Assembly (NCBI RefSeq): GCF_034521915.1
Contig: NZ_JAXHLU010000004.1
Span: 124,001-188,000 of the forward strand
DNA length: 64,000 nt
Reading direction: 5' to 3'
Source: Fodinibius sp034521915
Lineage (GTDB): Bacteria > Bacteroidota > Rhodothermia > Balneolales > Balneolaceae
How positions within the stretch are numbered: position 1 is the first letter of the stretch; the number at the start of each line of letters is the position of its first letter. The notes below the pieces were generated by a model. It worked only from the letters and a program-made list of their open reading frames with translations. It had not been told where the DNA came from and ran no database searches. The position numbers and the translations under genes were made by a program. Positions 8,775 to 18,313 of this stretch are shown here, one piece after another.

Positions 8775-10259
8775 ATGGAAGGTAGTGTACGTGTACGTTT
8801 TGCGCCGTCACCCACAGGTTTTTTGCATATTGGTGGGCTCCGTACGGCACTTTATAATTATTTATTTGCGAAGGGTAACGACGGAATATTTGTGCTCCGT
8901 ATTGAAGACACCGATCAGGCTCGCTATGTAGAGGGGGCCGAAGAAGATATCCACCGCTCTTTGAGTTGGGCGGGTATGGAAGTCGATGAAGGCCCAGAAA
9001 GTTCCGGTGATGTAGGTCCGTATCGACAGAGTGAGCGTAAAGATATTTATGAAGAGTATGCTGAGCAGCTTGTTGAACAGGGCAATGCCTATTACGCTTT
9101 TGATACTCCTGAAGAACTTGATCAGATGCGGGAGCGGTTGAAAAAGTCAGGAAATCCGTCGCCCAAGTATGATGCTATAACCAGAATGTCGATGAAAAAC
9201 AGCCTGACGCTTCCCGAGGAAGAAGTTGAGCGGAAGCTGGAAGAAGGCGAAGAGTATGTAATTCGTTTAAAAGTTCCGCGGCGCGAAACGATTCGTTTTG
9301 AGGATGAGGTTCGCGGGTTTGTATCCTTCGAAAGTAAAGGATTGGACGACCAGGTTCTGCTTAAGTCCGATGGAATGCCGACCTATCACTTGGCAAACGT
9401 AGTGGATGATCACCTGATGAAAATATCACACGTAATCCGTGGGGAAGAGTGGCTCAGCAGTACGCCCAAGCACATTTTGATGTACGAATATTTTGGCTGG
9501 GAGCCGCCCAAGATGGCGCACTTGCCGCTGATTATGTCGCCCAGTGGAGGAAAGCTATCCAAGCGAAAAGCTGAGACCGAGGGTATCCCAATCAACACAA
9601 AAGATTATATTGAGCAGAAGTTTGAGCCGGAAGCCTTAGTTAATTTTTTGGCGTATCTGGGATGGAGTCCGGGCGACGATTCGGAAATCCATTCGCTGGA
9701 AGAACTTTGTGATTTGTTCTCACTGGATCGCGTAAGTAAAGGTGGGGCAGTGTTCGATTATGATAAGTTGATTTGGTACAATGAGCACTACCTGCGCGAA
9801 AAGTCGGCTGACGAGCTATGGCCGCGCGTGCAGGAGCTTGCAAAGAAGCACGGTCTTGATCCCGATGAGGAATATATGAAGCAGATTATTCCACTGATGA
9901 AAGAGCGCGTTAGCAAAGTCGAGGACTTTGTTACGATGGGACGATTCTTCTTTGAGGATCCCGAGGAATACGAAGATAAAGCGGTTAAGAAGTGGAAAGA
10001 TAACAGTGCTGAGCTTCTGGAAGCTTATGTCGAAAAAATTGAAGACCTCGACGAAGATGAGTTCGAAGCCAAGACCCTTAAAGATAAAATCAAAGAAGTG
10101 ATTGAAGAATACGATGTCAGTTTTGGACCCGTGATGATGCCACTGCGCGTGGCCGTATCAGGAATGGGCTACGGACCTGACCTAACGCCAACGATTGAAT
10201 TGCTTGGCAAAGAGACGACCATCCGTCGCATTAACACAGCTATCGAAAAATTGGGATAG
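8775..10259 (+). CDS. gltX: Glutamate--tRNA ligase
   Basis: A class I aminoacyl-tRNA synthetase of 494 residues from the ATG at 8775, which places VRVRFAPSPTGFLHIGG at the extreme N-terminus as in other GluRS enzymes. A longer reading from a TTG at 8739 adds 12 residues with no family support. The HIGH motif appears as HIGG and the KMSKS motif as KLSKR (about residue 258), both normal for this family. It charges tRNA-Glu in the cytoplasm. The C-terminal anticodon-binding helical domain is complete. It is followed by a terminator and appears monocistronic. Confidence 0.96.
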   Translation: MEGSVRVRFAPSPTGFLHIGGLRTALYNYLFAKGNDGIFVLRIEDTDQARYVEGAEEDIHRSLSWAGMEVDEGPESSGDVGPYRQSERKDIYEEYAEQLVEQGNAYYAFDTPEELDQMRERLKKSGNPSPKYDAITRMSMKNSLTLPEEEVERKLEEGEEYVIRLKVPRRETIRFEDEVRGFVSFESKGLDDQVLLKSDGMPTYHLANVVDDHLMKISHVIRGEEWLSSTPKHILMYEYFGWEPPKMAHLPLIMSPSGGKLSKRKAETEGIPINTKDYIEQKFEPEALVNFLAYLGWSPGDDSEIHSLEELCDLFSLDRVSKGGAVFDYDKLIWYNEHYLREKSADELWPRVQELAKKHGLDPDEEYMKQIIPLMKERVSKVEDFVTMGRFFFEDPEEYEDKAVKKWKDNSAELLEAYVEKIEDLDEDEFEAKTLKDKIKEVIEEYDVSFGPVMMPLRVAVSGMGYGPDLTPTIELLGKETTIRRINTAIEKLG

Positions 10260-10286
10260 TTTAAGCCAAACTTGGAAATAGATTAT

Positions 10287-10326
10287 AAACCCTGAAGGTT
10301 TTCGAAACCTTTAGGGTTTTACTTTT
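10287..10326 (+). terminator. Rho-independent terminator after gltX
   Basis: The arms AAACCCT(G)AAGGTTT and AAACCTTTAGGGTTT form a long hairpin with a CG-containing tip. It is followed by a short T-rich stretch broken by AC, so it may be only moderately strong. Confidence 0.7.
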
Positions 10327-10429
10327 AGATAATTCAAAAAGCTGGCGCACCAGAGGTACGCCAGAAGAATATATGTTTTAAGTCATTATTGTCTGACTTT
10401 ATTTCTGATTCAACGGTAATACTGTTGTA

Positions 10430-11599
10430 TCATCCCAAATAATCCACAATTCTTCGGCAAGCCTCCTCCAATTCATGCTCCTTTTTGGCAAAGCAAAACC
10501 GTAGCAGGTATTTACCGTCATCAGGATTGGTAAAAAAAGATCCACCCGTGACTGAACCTACTCCAGCTTCTTCAATCAGTGTAGAGCACGCTTCTTGATC
10601 ATCAGAAAAACCGGGGCGGTCCCGAAGTGGTTCAAAACTCGCGAAGACATAATAAGCACCTTCCGGCCAAGGGACGTCAAAGCCCACTTTTTCAAGTGTT
10701 TTGCAGATGAGGTTACGTTTACGGCTGTAGTCCTGAAGTAATTCTTCATAATAATCGTCGCCTGTGGGATAGCCGTCTGCTAATCCATGCTGAAGTGGAG
10801 TAGGAGCACAGATGTAAAAAAGATCACTCAACAGACCCATCTGTTCAATAATATGCTCAGGACCAGCAGCATAACCCAGGCGCCAACCGGTCATATTAAA
10901 CGTTTTGGAAAAACTGGAAAGAGTAATCGTTCGTTCAAACATATTGTCCAATGAAGCAAGAGAAATATGGGAGTGGTCATCATACGTCATATACTCATAA
11001 ACCTCATCGGTAATGGCATACAGATCATGTTTGGTCATCAGTTTCCCCAGCTGCTGAAGTTCCTGTCGCGACCATACTTTGCCGGATGGATTATTGGGAG
11101 TGGTTATGACAATTGCTTTAGTCTTGGCTGTGATAAGCGATTCCAGCTTATCAAAATTTATGTCCCATTCCGGCGGATTCAGGAGCATCGTTTCCTGTTT
11201 TATATTTCTGAGCTCTAGAATTTTGCTGTGATATCCGTACAGGGGTTCAAAGAGAATAACCTCATCGCCGGGATCGAACAGACCAAAAGTGGCAGTTACA
11301 AATGCTCCGGTGGAACCGCTGGTAACCAAAATATTGTCTGGACTACGAACCGGGATATTGTTAAAAGATTGCACTTTATCGATAATACGTTGTTTAAGAG
11401 AGTCAATTCCACCAAAAGGAGCATAGATGGATTTGTCGTTGTCAATTGCTTTTTTGGCTCCTTCTTTGATGGAATCCGGTGCCGGCATATCACAGATGCC
11501 CTGGCCCAGATTAATTCCATCTACGGCTTTTACGCGGGCAGTAATCGAGCGAATATCACTTTGGATGAGTGCTTCGGTTATGGATGAAAGTGGCTTCAT
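10430..11599 (-). CDS. PLP-dependent class I/II aminotransferase
   Basis: A 389-residue aspartate-aminotransferase-fold enzyme. Lys232 in SSFSKTFNMTGWRLGY is the PLP lysine and Arg240 lies in the same signature. NNPSGKVWS and the ITDEVYEYM strand with its catalytic Asp are also intact, and the C-terminal RFCFAKKEHELEEA carries the substrate carboxylate-binding arginine. The sequence resembles the methionine/kynurenine aminotransferase branch (LGQGICDMPAPDSI near the start) more than AspC itself; the preferred amino acid is not determined. It stands alone, facing gltX, with about 415 bases of repeat-bearing spacer upstream. Confidence 0.88.
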   Translation of the reverse strand: MKPLSSITEALIQSDIRSITARVKAVDGINLGQGICDMPAPDSIKEGAKKAIDNDKSIYAPFGGIDSLKQRIIDKVQSFNNIPVRSPDNILVTSGSTGAFVTATFGLFDPGDEVILFEPLYGYHSKILELRNIKQETMLLNPPEWDINFDKLESLITAKTKAIVITTPNNPSGKVWSRQELQQLGKLMTKHDLYAITDEVYEYMTYDDHSHISLASLDNMFERTITLSSFSKTFNMTGWRLGYAAGPEHIIEQMGLLSDLFYICAPTPLQHGLADGYPTGDDYYEELLQDYSRKRNLICKTLEKVGFDVPWPEGAYYVFASFEPLRDRPGFSDDQEACSTLIEEAGVGSVTGGSFFTNPDDGKYLLRFCFAKKEHELEEACRRIVDYLG

Positions 11600-12014
11600 A
11601 ATGTTACTGGTTGATTAAAATGTCGATAATTTCGGAATACCTTGATAAGGACTGAGTTATGAGAGGGCTTTGATAAAATTTTTTATGTTATGCTGAACAT
11701 TTAGTTCTGAACTTGATTCAGGATCTCTTTCAGCATCTGATGCCAAGTTATGGTTAACGCTTTTTAAATAGTGTTCATCTATAGATCTTAATCCCAAAAG
11801 CTTTTGCAACAGGATGACACAATTTTCAAAGTTCCTAAAACTTCATGGTTTGTTTAGAATTATCAAATTTCTCCTCTATTTTTTTCGATTAATTATGCCG
11901 GATATTTTAGATCCTGTAAAAATTTCTGGCAAATTATTGTAGAGATTGTATTTTCACTGATCAATTGTGCGTTTGGTACTTCTCAACTAAAAAAGCTAAT
12001 CAAAAATTGATTCA
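11600..12014. other. 415-base spacer between divergent aminotransferase and nhaC genes
   Basis: No convincing small gene or RNA was seen. It holds one degenerate copy of the dispersed TTCTGAACTTGATTCAGGA repeat (see 11690-11736) and AT-rich DNA that should carry promoters for both flanking genes. I could not pick out a credible promoter pair. Confidence 0.5.
11690..11736. repeat. Degenerate copy of the dispersed 'CTGAACTTGATTCAGGATC' repeat
   Basis: The outer arms ATGCTGAA (11690-11697) and TTCAGCAT (11729-11736) are inverted repeats around an inner TTCTGAACTTGATTCAGGA. It resembles the ends of the larger elements at 25852-25990, 45623-45737 and 48563-48661 but lacks the GTGTCA outer tips, so it is probably a decayed or solo end. 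Confidence 0.65.
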
Positions 12015-13745
12015 ATGAAGCGTAAAGCACTGTTTGTATTAGCGGGTATTTTTTCAGTATTGCTGTTGATAAATTTTGGCTTTGCTTCTCCCGGTGCTGC
12101 ACAAGCTGCCGAGGAAACTGCTAAAACGGGTATCGAAACTGGCAGTTGGCTCAGTATTTTGCCACCCCTCGTAGCTATTGGCATTGCCCTTATTTTTCGC
12201 CAGGTCCTTTTTGCCTTGTTTTTAGGGATTTGGTGTGGTGCCTTTTTAGCCGGAGATCTCACATTTGGCGGTGTATTTTCCAGTTTTTTTACAGCCCTCC
12301 ACGGTTATATTGTACCCGCAACCGCTGATGAAAGCCACATGAGTATCATTATCTTCACTATACTCATCGGTGGTATGGTTGGTATTATTACCGATAACGG
12401 TGGAACGCGGGGGGTCATTGAGCGCATAACGTCTTTTGTCAAGACCAAGGTGCATGGCCAATTGATGACTTCGTTGATGGGATTTGTAATCTTTTTTGAT
12501 GACTATGCTAACACCATGGTTGTGGGCAGTACTATGCGTCCGTTAACTGACAAGCTACGCATATCGCGAGCAAAGCTGGCCTATTTGGTAGATGCTACCG
12601 CAGCTCCGGTAGCTACAATAGCCCTTGTAAGTACCTGGATAGGGGCCATGGTCGGCTTTATTTCAGATGCCTCATCAAAAATGCCCAACTTTAATGAGTC
12701 GGCCTATGCGGTCTTTCTGAGTTCATTACCGTATAATTTTTATGCTTTCTTTACGCTTCTTTTTGTGATTTTAATCGCTTGGTCGGGACGTGATTTTGCC
12801 ACCATGCTCACCTCGCGAATCAATCTTTATAAGGCGAAGCACAATCCTGATCTCGATACTTATAACCTGTGGAAGGATAAAATTGAGGACGATGAGAAAA
12901 CGAAGAAAGTATCACACTGGTCGAATGCAGTAATTCCAATTATAACCCTTGTATTAGGTACAATTGGAGGTCTGTTTATTACAGGAGAGGGAAATTCTAT
13001 TCAGGCGATTATTGAATCTGCAGATTCGTACAAAGCATTGCTCTGGGGATCGCTTATTTCTGTTACCGTAGCTATTATTATGACTCTTTCCCGAAAATTA
13101 CTGGAAGTTGATGAGATGCTCGAAGGTATGTTGGAGGGGATGCATACCATGTTTGACGGACTTCTGATTTTGGTATTGGCCTGGGCGCTCAGTGCTCTTA
13201 CCGTTGAGCTTGGCACGGCCGATTACCTGATGAGTGTGTTTGGCGAAACGCTTAATCCTTATTGGATGCCGGCTATTGTGTTTATCCTATCAGCTCTTAC
13301 AGCGTTCGCTACCGGATCGAGCTGGGGAACAATGGGAATTTTGATGCCACTCGTGGTACCGTTAGCCTGGGATATCGGCAATAATACCGGATTAGAATAT
13401 GCAATGACGGCCGAAATTATTTATGCCAGCGTCAGTTCGGTATTGGCAGGATCGGTTTGGGGTGATCACTGTTCTCCTATTTCGGATACCACTATTCTGA
13501 GCTCTATTGCTACCCAGTGCGATCATGTAGAACACGTTAATACGCAACTTCCTTATGCGATGGTTGTTGGAGGAATCAGTATTGTGAGCCTAATTGCAAT
13601 TATGGTGCTTGGCGTCCCGGCATGGATTATTTATCCCGCAGGAGTGGCGATCATCGTAGCCATTATTTTCCAGTTCGGTGAAATTCCCGATCCCGAAGAA
13701 TATACGCCTGATGGTAAAGAGGCGGCCAGTACATCACTGGATTAA
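12015..13745 (+). CDS. nhaC: Na+/H+ antiporter, NhaC family
   Basis: A 576-residue polytopic inner-membrane antiporter with about 11-12 helices. The N-terminal helix, followed by the small-residue run SPGAAQAAEE, looks like a cleaved or uncleaved signal segment before the first transport helix. Family traits include FFDDYANTMVVGSTMRP, with two buried acids, and SSWGTMGILMPLVVPLAWD near the end. It should exchange protons for Na+ and help pH and salt homeostasis, which fits a marine or halophilic host. A hydrophilic loop near residues 275-300 is rich in Lys, Asp and Glu. It is monocistronic and followed by REP-like palindromes. Confidence 0.88.
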   Translation: MKRKALFVLAGIFSVLLLINFGFASPGAAQAAEETAKTGIETGSWLSILPPLVAIGIALIFRQVLFALFLGIWCGAFLAGDLTFGGVFSSFFTALHGYIVPATADESHMSIIIFTILIGGMVGIITDNGGTRGVIERITSFVKTKVHGQLMTSLMGFVIFFDDYANTMVVGSTMRPLTDKLRISRAKLAYLVDATAAPVATIALVSTWIGAMVGFISDASSKMPNFNESAYAVFLSSLPYNFYAFFTLLFVILIAWSGRDFATMLTSRINLYKAKHNPDLDTYNLWKDKIEDDEKTKKVSHWSNAVIPIITLVLGTIGGLFITGEGNSIQAIIESADSYKALLWGSLISVTVAIIMTLSRKLLEVDEMLEGMLEGMHTMFDGLLILVLAWALSALTVELGTADYLMSVFGETLNPYWMPAIVFILSALTAFATGSSWGTMGILMPLVVPLAWDIGNNTGLEYAMTAEIIYASVSSVLAGSVWGDHCSPISDTTILSSIATQCDHVEHVNTQLPYAMVVGGISIVSLIAIMVLGVPAWIIYPAGVAIIVAIIFQFGEIPDPEEYTPDGKEAASTSLD

Positions 13746-13754
13746 TTATTGTAG

Positions 13755-13780
13755 ATAGCACGAGCGGACGCTCGCGCTAT
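13755..13780. repeat. REP-like palindrome upstream of the RAYT gene (copy 1)
   Basis: An inverted repeat with arms ATAGC(A)CGAGCG and CGCTCG(C)GCTAT around a GA centre. The core GAGCGGACGCTCGCGCTAT recurs downstream of the transposase gene at 14516-14538. Confidence 0.85.
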
Positions 13781-13823
13781 TACAGCTATTATTTATTTTT
13801 TAATAAAGACTATGTTCAAGTAA

Positions 13824-13855
13824 CTAATGGCGCAAGCGTCCGCTTGTGCCATTAG
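13824..13855. repeat. REP-like palindrome upstream of the RAYT gene (copy 2)
   Basis: A 32-base near-perfect palindrome, CTAATGGCGCAAGCG / CGCTTGTGCCATTAG, around TC. Its GCGTCCGC core is the complement of the GCGGACGC core in copy 1, so the two REPs sit in inverted orientation, as in REP doublets (REPINs). Confidence 0.85.
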
Positions 13856-13923
13856 TTTTGAATAGCAAGAAACACTTGCCATAATTACTTTTCTAAGGTA
13901 AATAGAATTAAAAAGTCATCAAG

Positions 13924-14466
13924 ATGAGTAGAAAATATAAAATCTATGATCAAAGATACCCTTATTTTATGACATCAACAGTTGTTAATTGGATTGATAT
14001 CTTCACCAGACGGGAATATCGAGATGTTATCGTAGAAAGTCTTAAATACTGTCGGGAAGAGAAAGGGTTATTGTTATATGCTTATTGTATTATGACGAAT
14101 CATATCCACTTAATAGTTGGGACAAAAGGGGAGAAAGTGCAAGATATTGTTAGGGATTTTAAGAGCTTTACCTCAAATCAAATAAGAAAAATTCTGGAGG
14201 ATAATTTACAGGAAAGTCGAAAAGTATGGATGTTACAGATGATGTATGATGCTGGTAAAGAAAGATCAAATAATAAAGACTTTCAATTTTGGCAACATCA
14301 CTTTCATCCTATTCTGTTGGATTCCAATGAGTTAATAGATCAAAAATTGGAATATATTCATCAAAATCCGGTTAAGGCAGGTTTTGTCAATAAGCCCGAG
14401 GATTATTTATACAGTAGCGCTAAAAATTATGCTGGGCAGCAGACGGTTATAGAAATTGATTGTTGA
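13924..14466 (+). mobile_element. REP-associated tyrosine transposase (RAYT, Y1_Tnp)
   Basis: A 180-residue Y1-type single-strand transposase related to IS200/IS605 TnpA. The HUH metal motif is NHIHLIV with His60 and His62, and the catalytic tyrosine is Tyr144 in KLEYIHQNPVKAGF, the RAYT signature. Such enzymes are domesticated or single-copy transposases that act on REP sequences. Consistent with that, related palindromes flank the gene on both sides (13755-13855 and 14516-14766). The reading frame is intact, so the enzyme may be active. There are no typical IS inverted ends and no target duplication that I can see. Confidence 0.9.
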
Positions 14467-14515
14467 CCAAAAGGCTTCAGCGGACAGTATGTCATTGGAT
14501 TAGGAAAAATAATTT

Positions 14516-14538
14516 GTACGAGCGGACGCTCGCGCTAT
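14516..14538. repeat. REP-like palindrome downstream of the RAYT gene
   Basis: It contains the same ACGAGCGGACGCTCGCGCTAT core as the copy at 13755-13780, in the same orientation, so the transposase gene is bracketed by direct copies of this palindrome. Confidence 0.85.
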
Positions 14539-14662
14539 CTTTTTATTTGGGATTGTTGGTTGGTAGATGGAAGATTTTGTTCAGTGAACTATCTAATACT
14601 ATAGAGGAGTAACGGAATATGAGCAAAGATTTATAGTTAAAAAGTTCTTTATAGTAACTCAA

Positions 14663-14766
14663 AATGGCGCAAGCCTGCCTTTGCCGAAGCGTAGCATACC
14701 ATACTAAAAATTGAATTTTTACTGTTGGCTACGCGTAGGCAAGCGTCCGCTTGTGACAGTGCCATT
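14663..14766. repeat. Split REP-like palindrome with a second palindromic element inside it
   Basis: The outer parts AATGGCGCAAGC and AAGCGTCCGCTTGTG...GCCATT match the 13824-13855 palindrome. They are separated by about 65 bases that carry their own inverted ends (GAAGCGTAGC / GGCTACGCGTAGGC). The simplest reading is that one small palindromic element was inserted into another. Confidence 0.65.
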
Positions 14767-14825
14767 CTGAATTCTTAATAAAAAAGGTTTTACACTTTTG
14801 CTTTCCATACTTTTGGATTAATGAA

Positions 14826-15596
14826 CTACTCCTCTATCGAAAATTGGTACTGGTTTTCTTCTTCGACTTCCATTGTTCCCGGCTTAAATCGACGTTCTGC
14901 AAATGTAACTTCTCCATGATCGTCAATCAGTAAAACGGTAGAGCAGCGTGTGCCGTAACCGTCACTTTTAATAAAGATCGGCGAAACTTTCTTTTCTACC
15001 TCCTTGGGAATTCCGGTATCCGGTAATTCTTCGTCCGGAGCTTCGCGATCATCTGCCAGTAGATCAAATATATGTTCCGGAGCAATAGAAGTATCATTTA
15101 TCAGGGACTGCAGTTTTCTTTTTGCGAGACGAACTTTAGGCCATGAAGTTTCCAGCAGGTGATTGCTGAGGCCATATAATCCCGAATCTAAAAAAAGAAT
15201 CTCGTCTTGTAGGTTGGAGTAATATCCCAATTGGTCTAACGATCCCGCTAACAAATTAAAGCCCATGTATTGATCAGCGCGGGATTGTAAATTTGAAAGA
15301 TAAACCGGTGCATTTTCATCGGTTTGCAAGAAATTGAGCACTAACTTTCCCCGACTGGGTGGATTTTCTTTTTCAATATCAGGATCGCGGTAGTTGGTTA
15401 CGGCTGAGAACTCTCCTTTCTTGTTAATTCCCATCCACGTACCACCGGCTCTTAAATCTTTACCGGCTAAGATATCTGAGTTTTTATTCCAAAATTGAGC
15501 CGATTGCGAAGGTCGGTCATAGTGTTCGTCTCGGTTAGTGGCAAAAATTAACGGATATTGGGGATGTTGCTTATATGAGAATACAATCAGACACAT
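14826..15596 (-). CDS. NRDE family protein (TANGO2-like)
   Basis: A 256-residue protein with the defining NRDE motif in FATNRDEHYDRP near residues 18-29 and a conserved Cys2 right after the initiator Met, as in Ntn-hydrolase-like NRDE/TANGO2 proteins. AGGTWMGINKKGEFSAVTNYRDP is also family-typical. TANGO2 homologues have been linked to haem trafficking and acyl metabolism, but no reaction is settled for bacterial members. It is predicted cytoplasmic, with no signal peptide. It lies divergently from the SpoIIE phosphatase gene, with a 95-base shared promoter region. Confidence 0.88.
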   Translation of the reverse strand: MCLIVFSYKQHPQYPLIFATNRDEHYDRPSQSAQFWNKNSDILAGKDLRAGGTWMGINKKGEFSAVTNYRDPDIEKENPPSRGKLVLNFLQTDENAPVYLSNLQSRADQYMGFNLLAGSLDQLGYYSNLQDEILFLDSGLYGLSNHLLETSWPKVRLAKRKLQSLINDTSIAPEHIFDLLADDREAPDEELPDTGIPKEVEKKVSPIFIKSDGYGTRCSTVLLIDDHGEVTFAERRFKPGTMEVEEENQYQFSIEE

Positions 15597-15691
15597 TTTT
15601 TAACCGGCAAAAGTATAAAGCAGAAATTTACGTAACAATTTGGCATATTCGTGCGTGAACACAAAAGTAATATTTTACATAAAAAAACTGC

Positions 15692-18313
15692 ATGTCAATT
15701 ATTCATAAAAAAACTGCATTTGGAGTCGGGGACTTTGTTTTTATTGCAGTGGGATTGTTATGTGTGTTTGGATTTTTTTTGAACTATCCATCACAGGAGC
15801 CGCGTAGTATTATTTCAACAACATTGAGCCAGGATTCGGTCAAAGTAAAGGCCAATCAGGTTGTTCGTGATTTAGGATATTCTCTTGATAACCGGCAAGC
15901 ATCAGTTATTAGATTTCAGAGTAATACCGACTTACTTGACAGTTTGCAGTATGATAACGGTCGCCAGTCATTTATTCGTACAGTATCAGACTCTATGCCA
16001 CCGGGCTTACATCCTTATTATTGGGATGTCGACTTTTCTAATGCAGAGAATAGCTCCCAACCCGGTGAAGATGGGAATGAAAATATAAGTGTACGTCTTG
16101 ATGGACAGGGACGCTTGATTGAATTTTTTAATCCTGAGAATAGTCTTCCGAATCGCCCTGTACATCGCAGAGCTCTAATTCACGCTTTTGAAGCGGAGCC
16201 CGATTTAGATCTATGGAAGACGTTGCCTGATTCGGCCTGGGATAGGGTGCTCCGATTTGATTTAGATGAGGATTACAATAGTTATTCGACCTCTGACTCA
16301 GTGGATATCGAAGATAGCGATCGTTCACATACCTTTACACGAGTTAATATCGAACGATTAATGGATTATTATTTGCAATATGGGGGTTGGAAGACTACTC
16401 CATTCGAGTTTTCGGAAATCCAGATTGAAACTGTCAACTCTCAAGCTGTTGCAGATGTGACTGTTGATGCAGCAGCTCCTATAATGGGCCAAGATGTCCG
16501 GATTAATGCCCGTCTTCTTTCCAGCGGAGCGTTATTAAACTTTGATGCCAACTATAATCCGGATAGTACTGAATCCGATATGCCGGGTCTGTTAGAAATT
16601 AGCAGGTTATCGATGATACTAATTTTTGCCCTTGTCCTGATAGTTCTGTTTTATTTCCGGATTCGTTCTCGCGCAATTGATACGCAATCGGCCTTGATTG
16701 CCGGTATTTTGACAGGTTTGACCGTGCCGGCAACAATCTTTTTACAAGAATGGGAAACAAGTACATTGATGAGTGGAAATGGGCAGTCGGTGGACTTGCT
16801 GGGATTGGCACTTCAAATGGGGTTTTCCGGTGCTTTTACATCGGTAGGGGTGTTTGCCCTTTTTGCTGTCGGGGATTCGATTATGCGTCAATACTGGCCC
16901 CAAAAATTGTACACCTATGATTATCTCCGCCAGGGAAGCTTTTTTAATAAGCCTATCGGGGAAATGATTTTGCGATCGATGGTATTGGCATTTATAGTAT
17001 GTGGGATTTGGACCATTGCGCTCTCTTTTGCTCCCAATTTGTTTTTTGAAGTCGAACGCACTTTTCTTGCCCATGAAGCAGCCTGGTCACCTATTTATCT
17101 TTTTCTAAACAGTTTTTGGTTTAGCTTATTATTTGCATTGTGCATTTTTGCTGTTGCAGCAACACAATTTTATGGTTCTCATAAAAGAAAGTGGCTTTCC
17201 TCATTAGTTATCATTCTTGGTGTTATTTTGATTATACCTACGTTCCAAAATGTTGGTCCGACTATGCAGGAGATGATACTTTTTGGGATTTTGGGCATCG
17301 TTTTCACCGTTATTTTTCTAAAGTGGGATATTCTGACGGTCTTTTTTACCCATTTTATCTTTGTATTAATGCTTGAATCTTCAAGCGGTTGGATTGTAAG
17401 TGGTTCACCGGATCTGTCGGCATTTATTCTGTTGCTAATCTTTCTTTTTAGTAATGCTGTTGCAGCCGTATTATTCATAGTCAAGGGAGATAAAGAGCAG
17501 TCCCTTTCAGGGTATGTACCCGAATATGTAGAAGAGCTGGCCCAGGAACAGCGAATTAAACAGGAACTTAGAATTGCGCGTGATGTACAACAGTCTTTCT
17601 TACCTGTAGAAACCCCGCGGTTTAAGAATTTGGATTTAGCGGCAATTTGTAAGCCGGCATATGAGACAGGCGGTGATTATTATGATTTTGTTCAACTGGA
17701 TGATCATCGTATTGCAGTAACAATTGGAGATGTGAGTGGCAAAGGAATTCAGGCTGCATTTTATATGACCTTCATTAAAGGAATATTGCAAAGCCTTTGT
17801 CATGAAATAGATTCCCCGGCCGAGATTCTGAAAAGAGTTAATCGATTGTTTTATGAGAATGCCCAGCGAGGAACATTTATCTCGTTAGTGTATGGGATTA
17901 TAGATCTAAAAAAGAGAACGTTTCGTTTTGCTCGTGCCGGTCATAATCCAATATTGAGAGTGGGCGGCAACAATACGAATTTAGAAGAGTTAAAACCCAA
18001 AGGAATCGGTATTGGATTGTCGAAAGATCGTTTTGATGAGCATTTGGAAGAGGTTGAGTTATCTATAGAGGATAAGAATGTGCTTGTCCTTTACACCGAT
18101 GGAATTGTTGAAGCTATGAGTGAGTCTGAAAAATTTTATGGTACAAAACGGTTAAATATGATGATAAAACGGAATGCCCGTAAATCCGCTAAAGAAATTT
18201 TAGACCTGGTAGCTAAAGATGTAGGCTCATTTATTGGCAAGGCGAAACAGCACGATGATATGACCATAATGGTTATGAAATTGAAAGATCAGAAAAAAAA
18301 TAGGGTCCATTAA
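15692..18313 (+). CDS. Membrane-bound SpoIIE/PP2C-type serine phosphatase (RsbU-like)
   Basis: An 873-residue protein with three parts: a membrane anchor near residues 9-30; a hydrophilic segment to about residue 300, probably outside the membrane; and a bundle of about eight to nine helices to about residue 600. The C-terminal catalytic domain (about 620-870) has RIARDVQQSFLP, GGDYYDF, IGDVSGKGIQAAF and QHDDMTIMVM, which together carry the metal-binding Asp residues of SpoIIE/RsbU phosphatases. It should dephosphorylate an anti-sigma antagonist or similar partner in response to an envelope signal; no partner is encoded nearby. Its stop overlaps the next start by one base (TAATG), so translation of the thioredoxin-like gene is coupled to it. 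Confidence 0.88.
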   Translation: MSIIHKKTAFGVGDFVFIAVGLLCVFGFFLNYPSQEPRSIISTTLSQDSVKVKANQVVRDLGYSLDNRQASVIRFQSNTDLLDSLQYDNGRQSFIRTVSDSMPPGLHPYYWDVDFSNAENSSQPGEDGNENISVRLDGQGRLIEFFNPENSLPNRPVHRRALIHAFEAEPDLDLWKTLPDSAWDRVLRFDLDEDYNSYSTSDSVDIEDSDRSHTFTRVNIERLMDYYLQYGGWKTTPFEFSEIQIETVNSQAVADVTVDAAAPIMGQDVRINARLLSSGALLNFDANYNPDSTESDMPGLLEISRLSMILIFALVLIVLFYFRIRSRAIDTQSALIAGILTGLTVPATIFLQEWETSTLMSGNGQSVDLLGLALQMGFSGAFTSVGVFALFAVGDSIMRQYWPQKLYTYDYLRQGSFFNKPIGEMILRSMVLAFIVCGIWTIALSFAPNLFFEVERTFLAHEAAWSPIYLFLNSFWFSLLFALCIFAVAATQFYGSHKRKWLSSLVIILGVILIIPTFQNVGPTMQEMILFGILGIVFTVIFLKWDILTVFFTHFIFVLMLESSSGWIVSGSPDLSAFILLLIFLFSNAVAAVLFIVKGDKEQSLSGYVPEYVEELAQEQRIKQELRIARDVQQSFLPVETPRFKNLDLAAICKPAYETGGDYYDFVQLDDHRIAVTIGDVSGKGIQAAFYMTFIKGILQSLCHEIDSPAEILKRVNRLFYENAQRGTFISLVYGIIDLKKRTFRFARAGHNPILRVGGNNTNLEELKPKGIGIGLSKDRFDEHLEEVELSIEDKNVLVLYTDGIVEAMSESEKFYGTKRLNMMIKRNARKSAKEILDLVAKDVGSFIGKAKQHDDMTIMVMKLKDQKKNRVH

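Larger units (their letters stand above)
14467..14825. other. Repeat-bearing spacer downstream of the RAYT gene
   Basis: No gene seen. It holds a REP-like palindrome at 14516-14538 and a second, split REP at 14663-14766. The rest is AT-rich with no clear signal. Confidence 0.6.
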
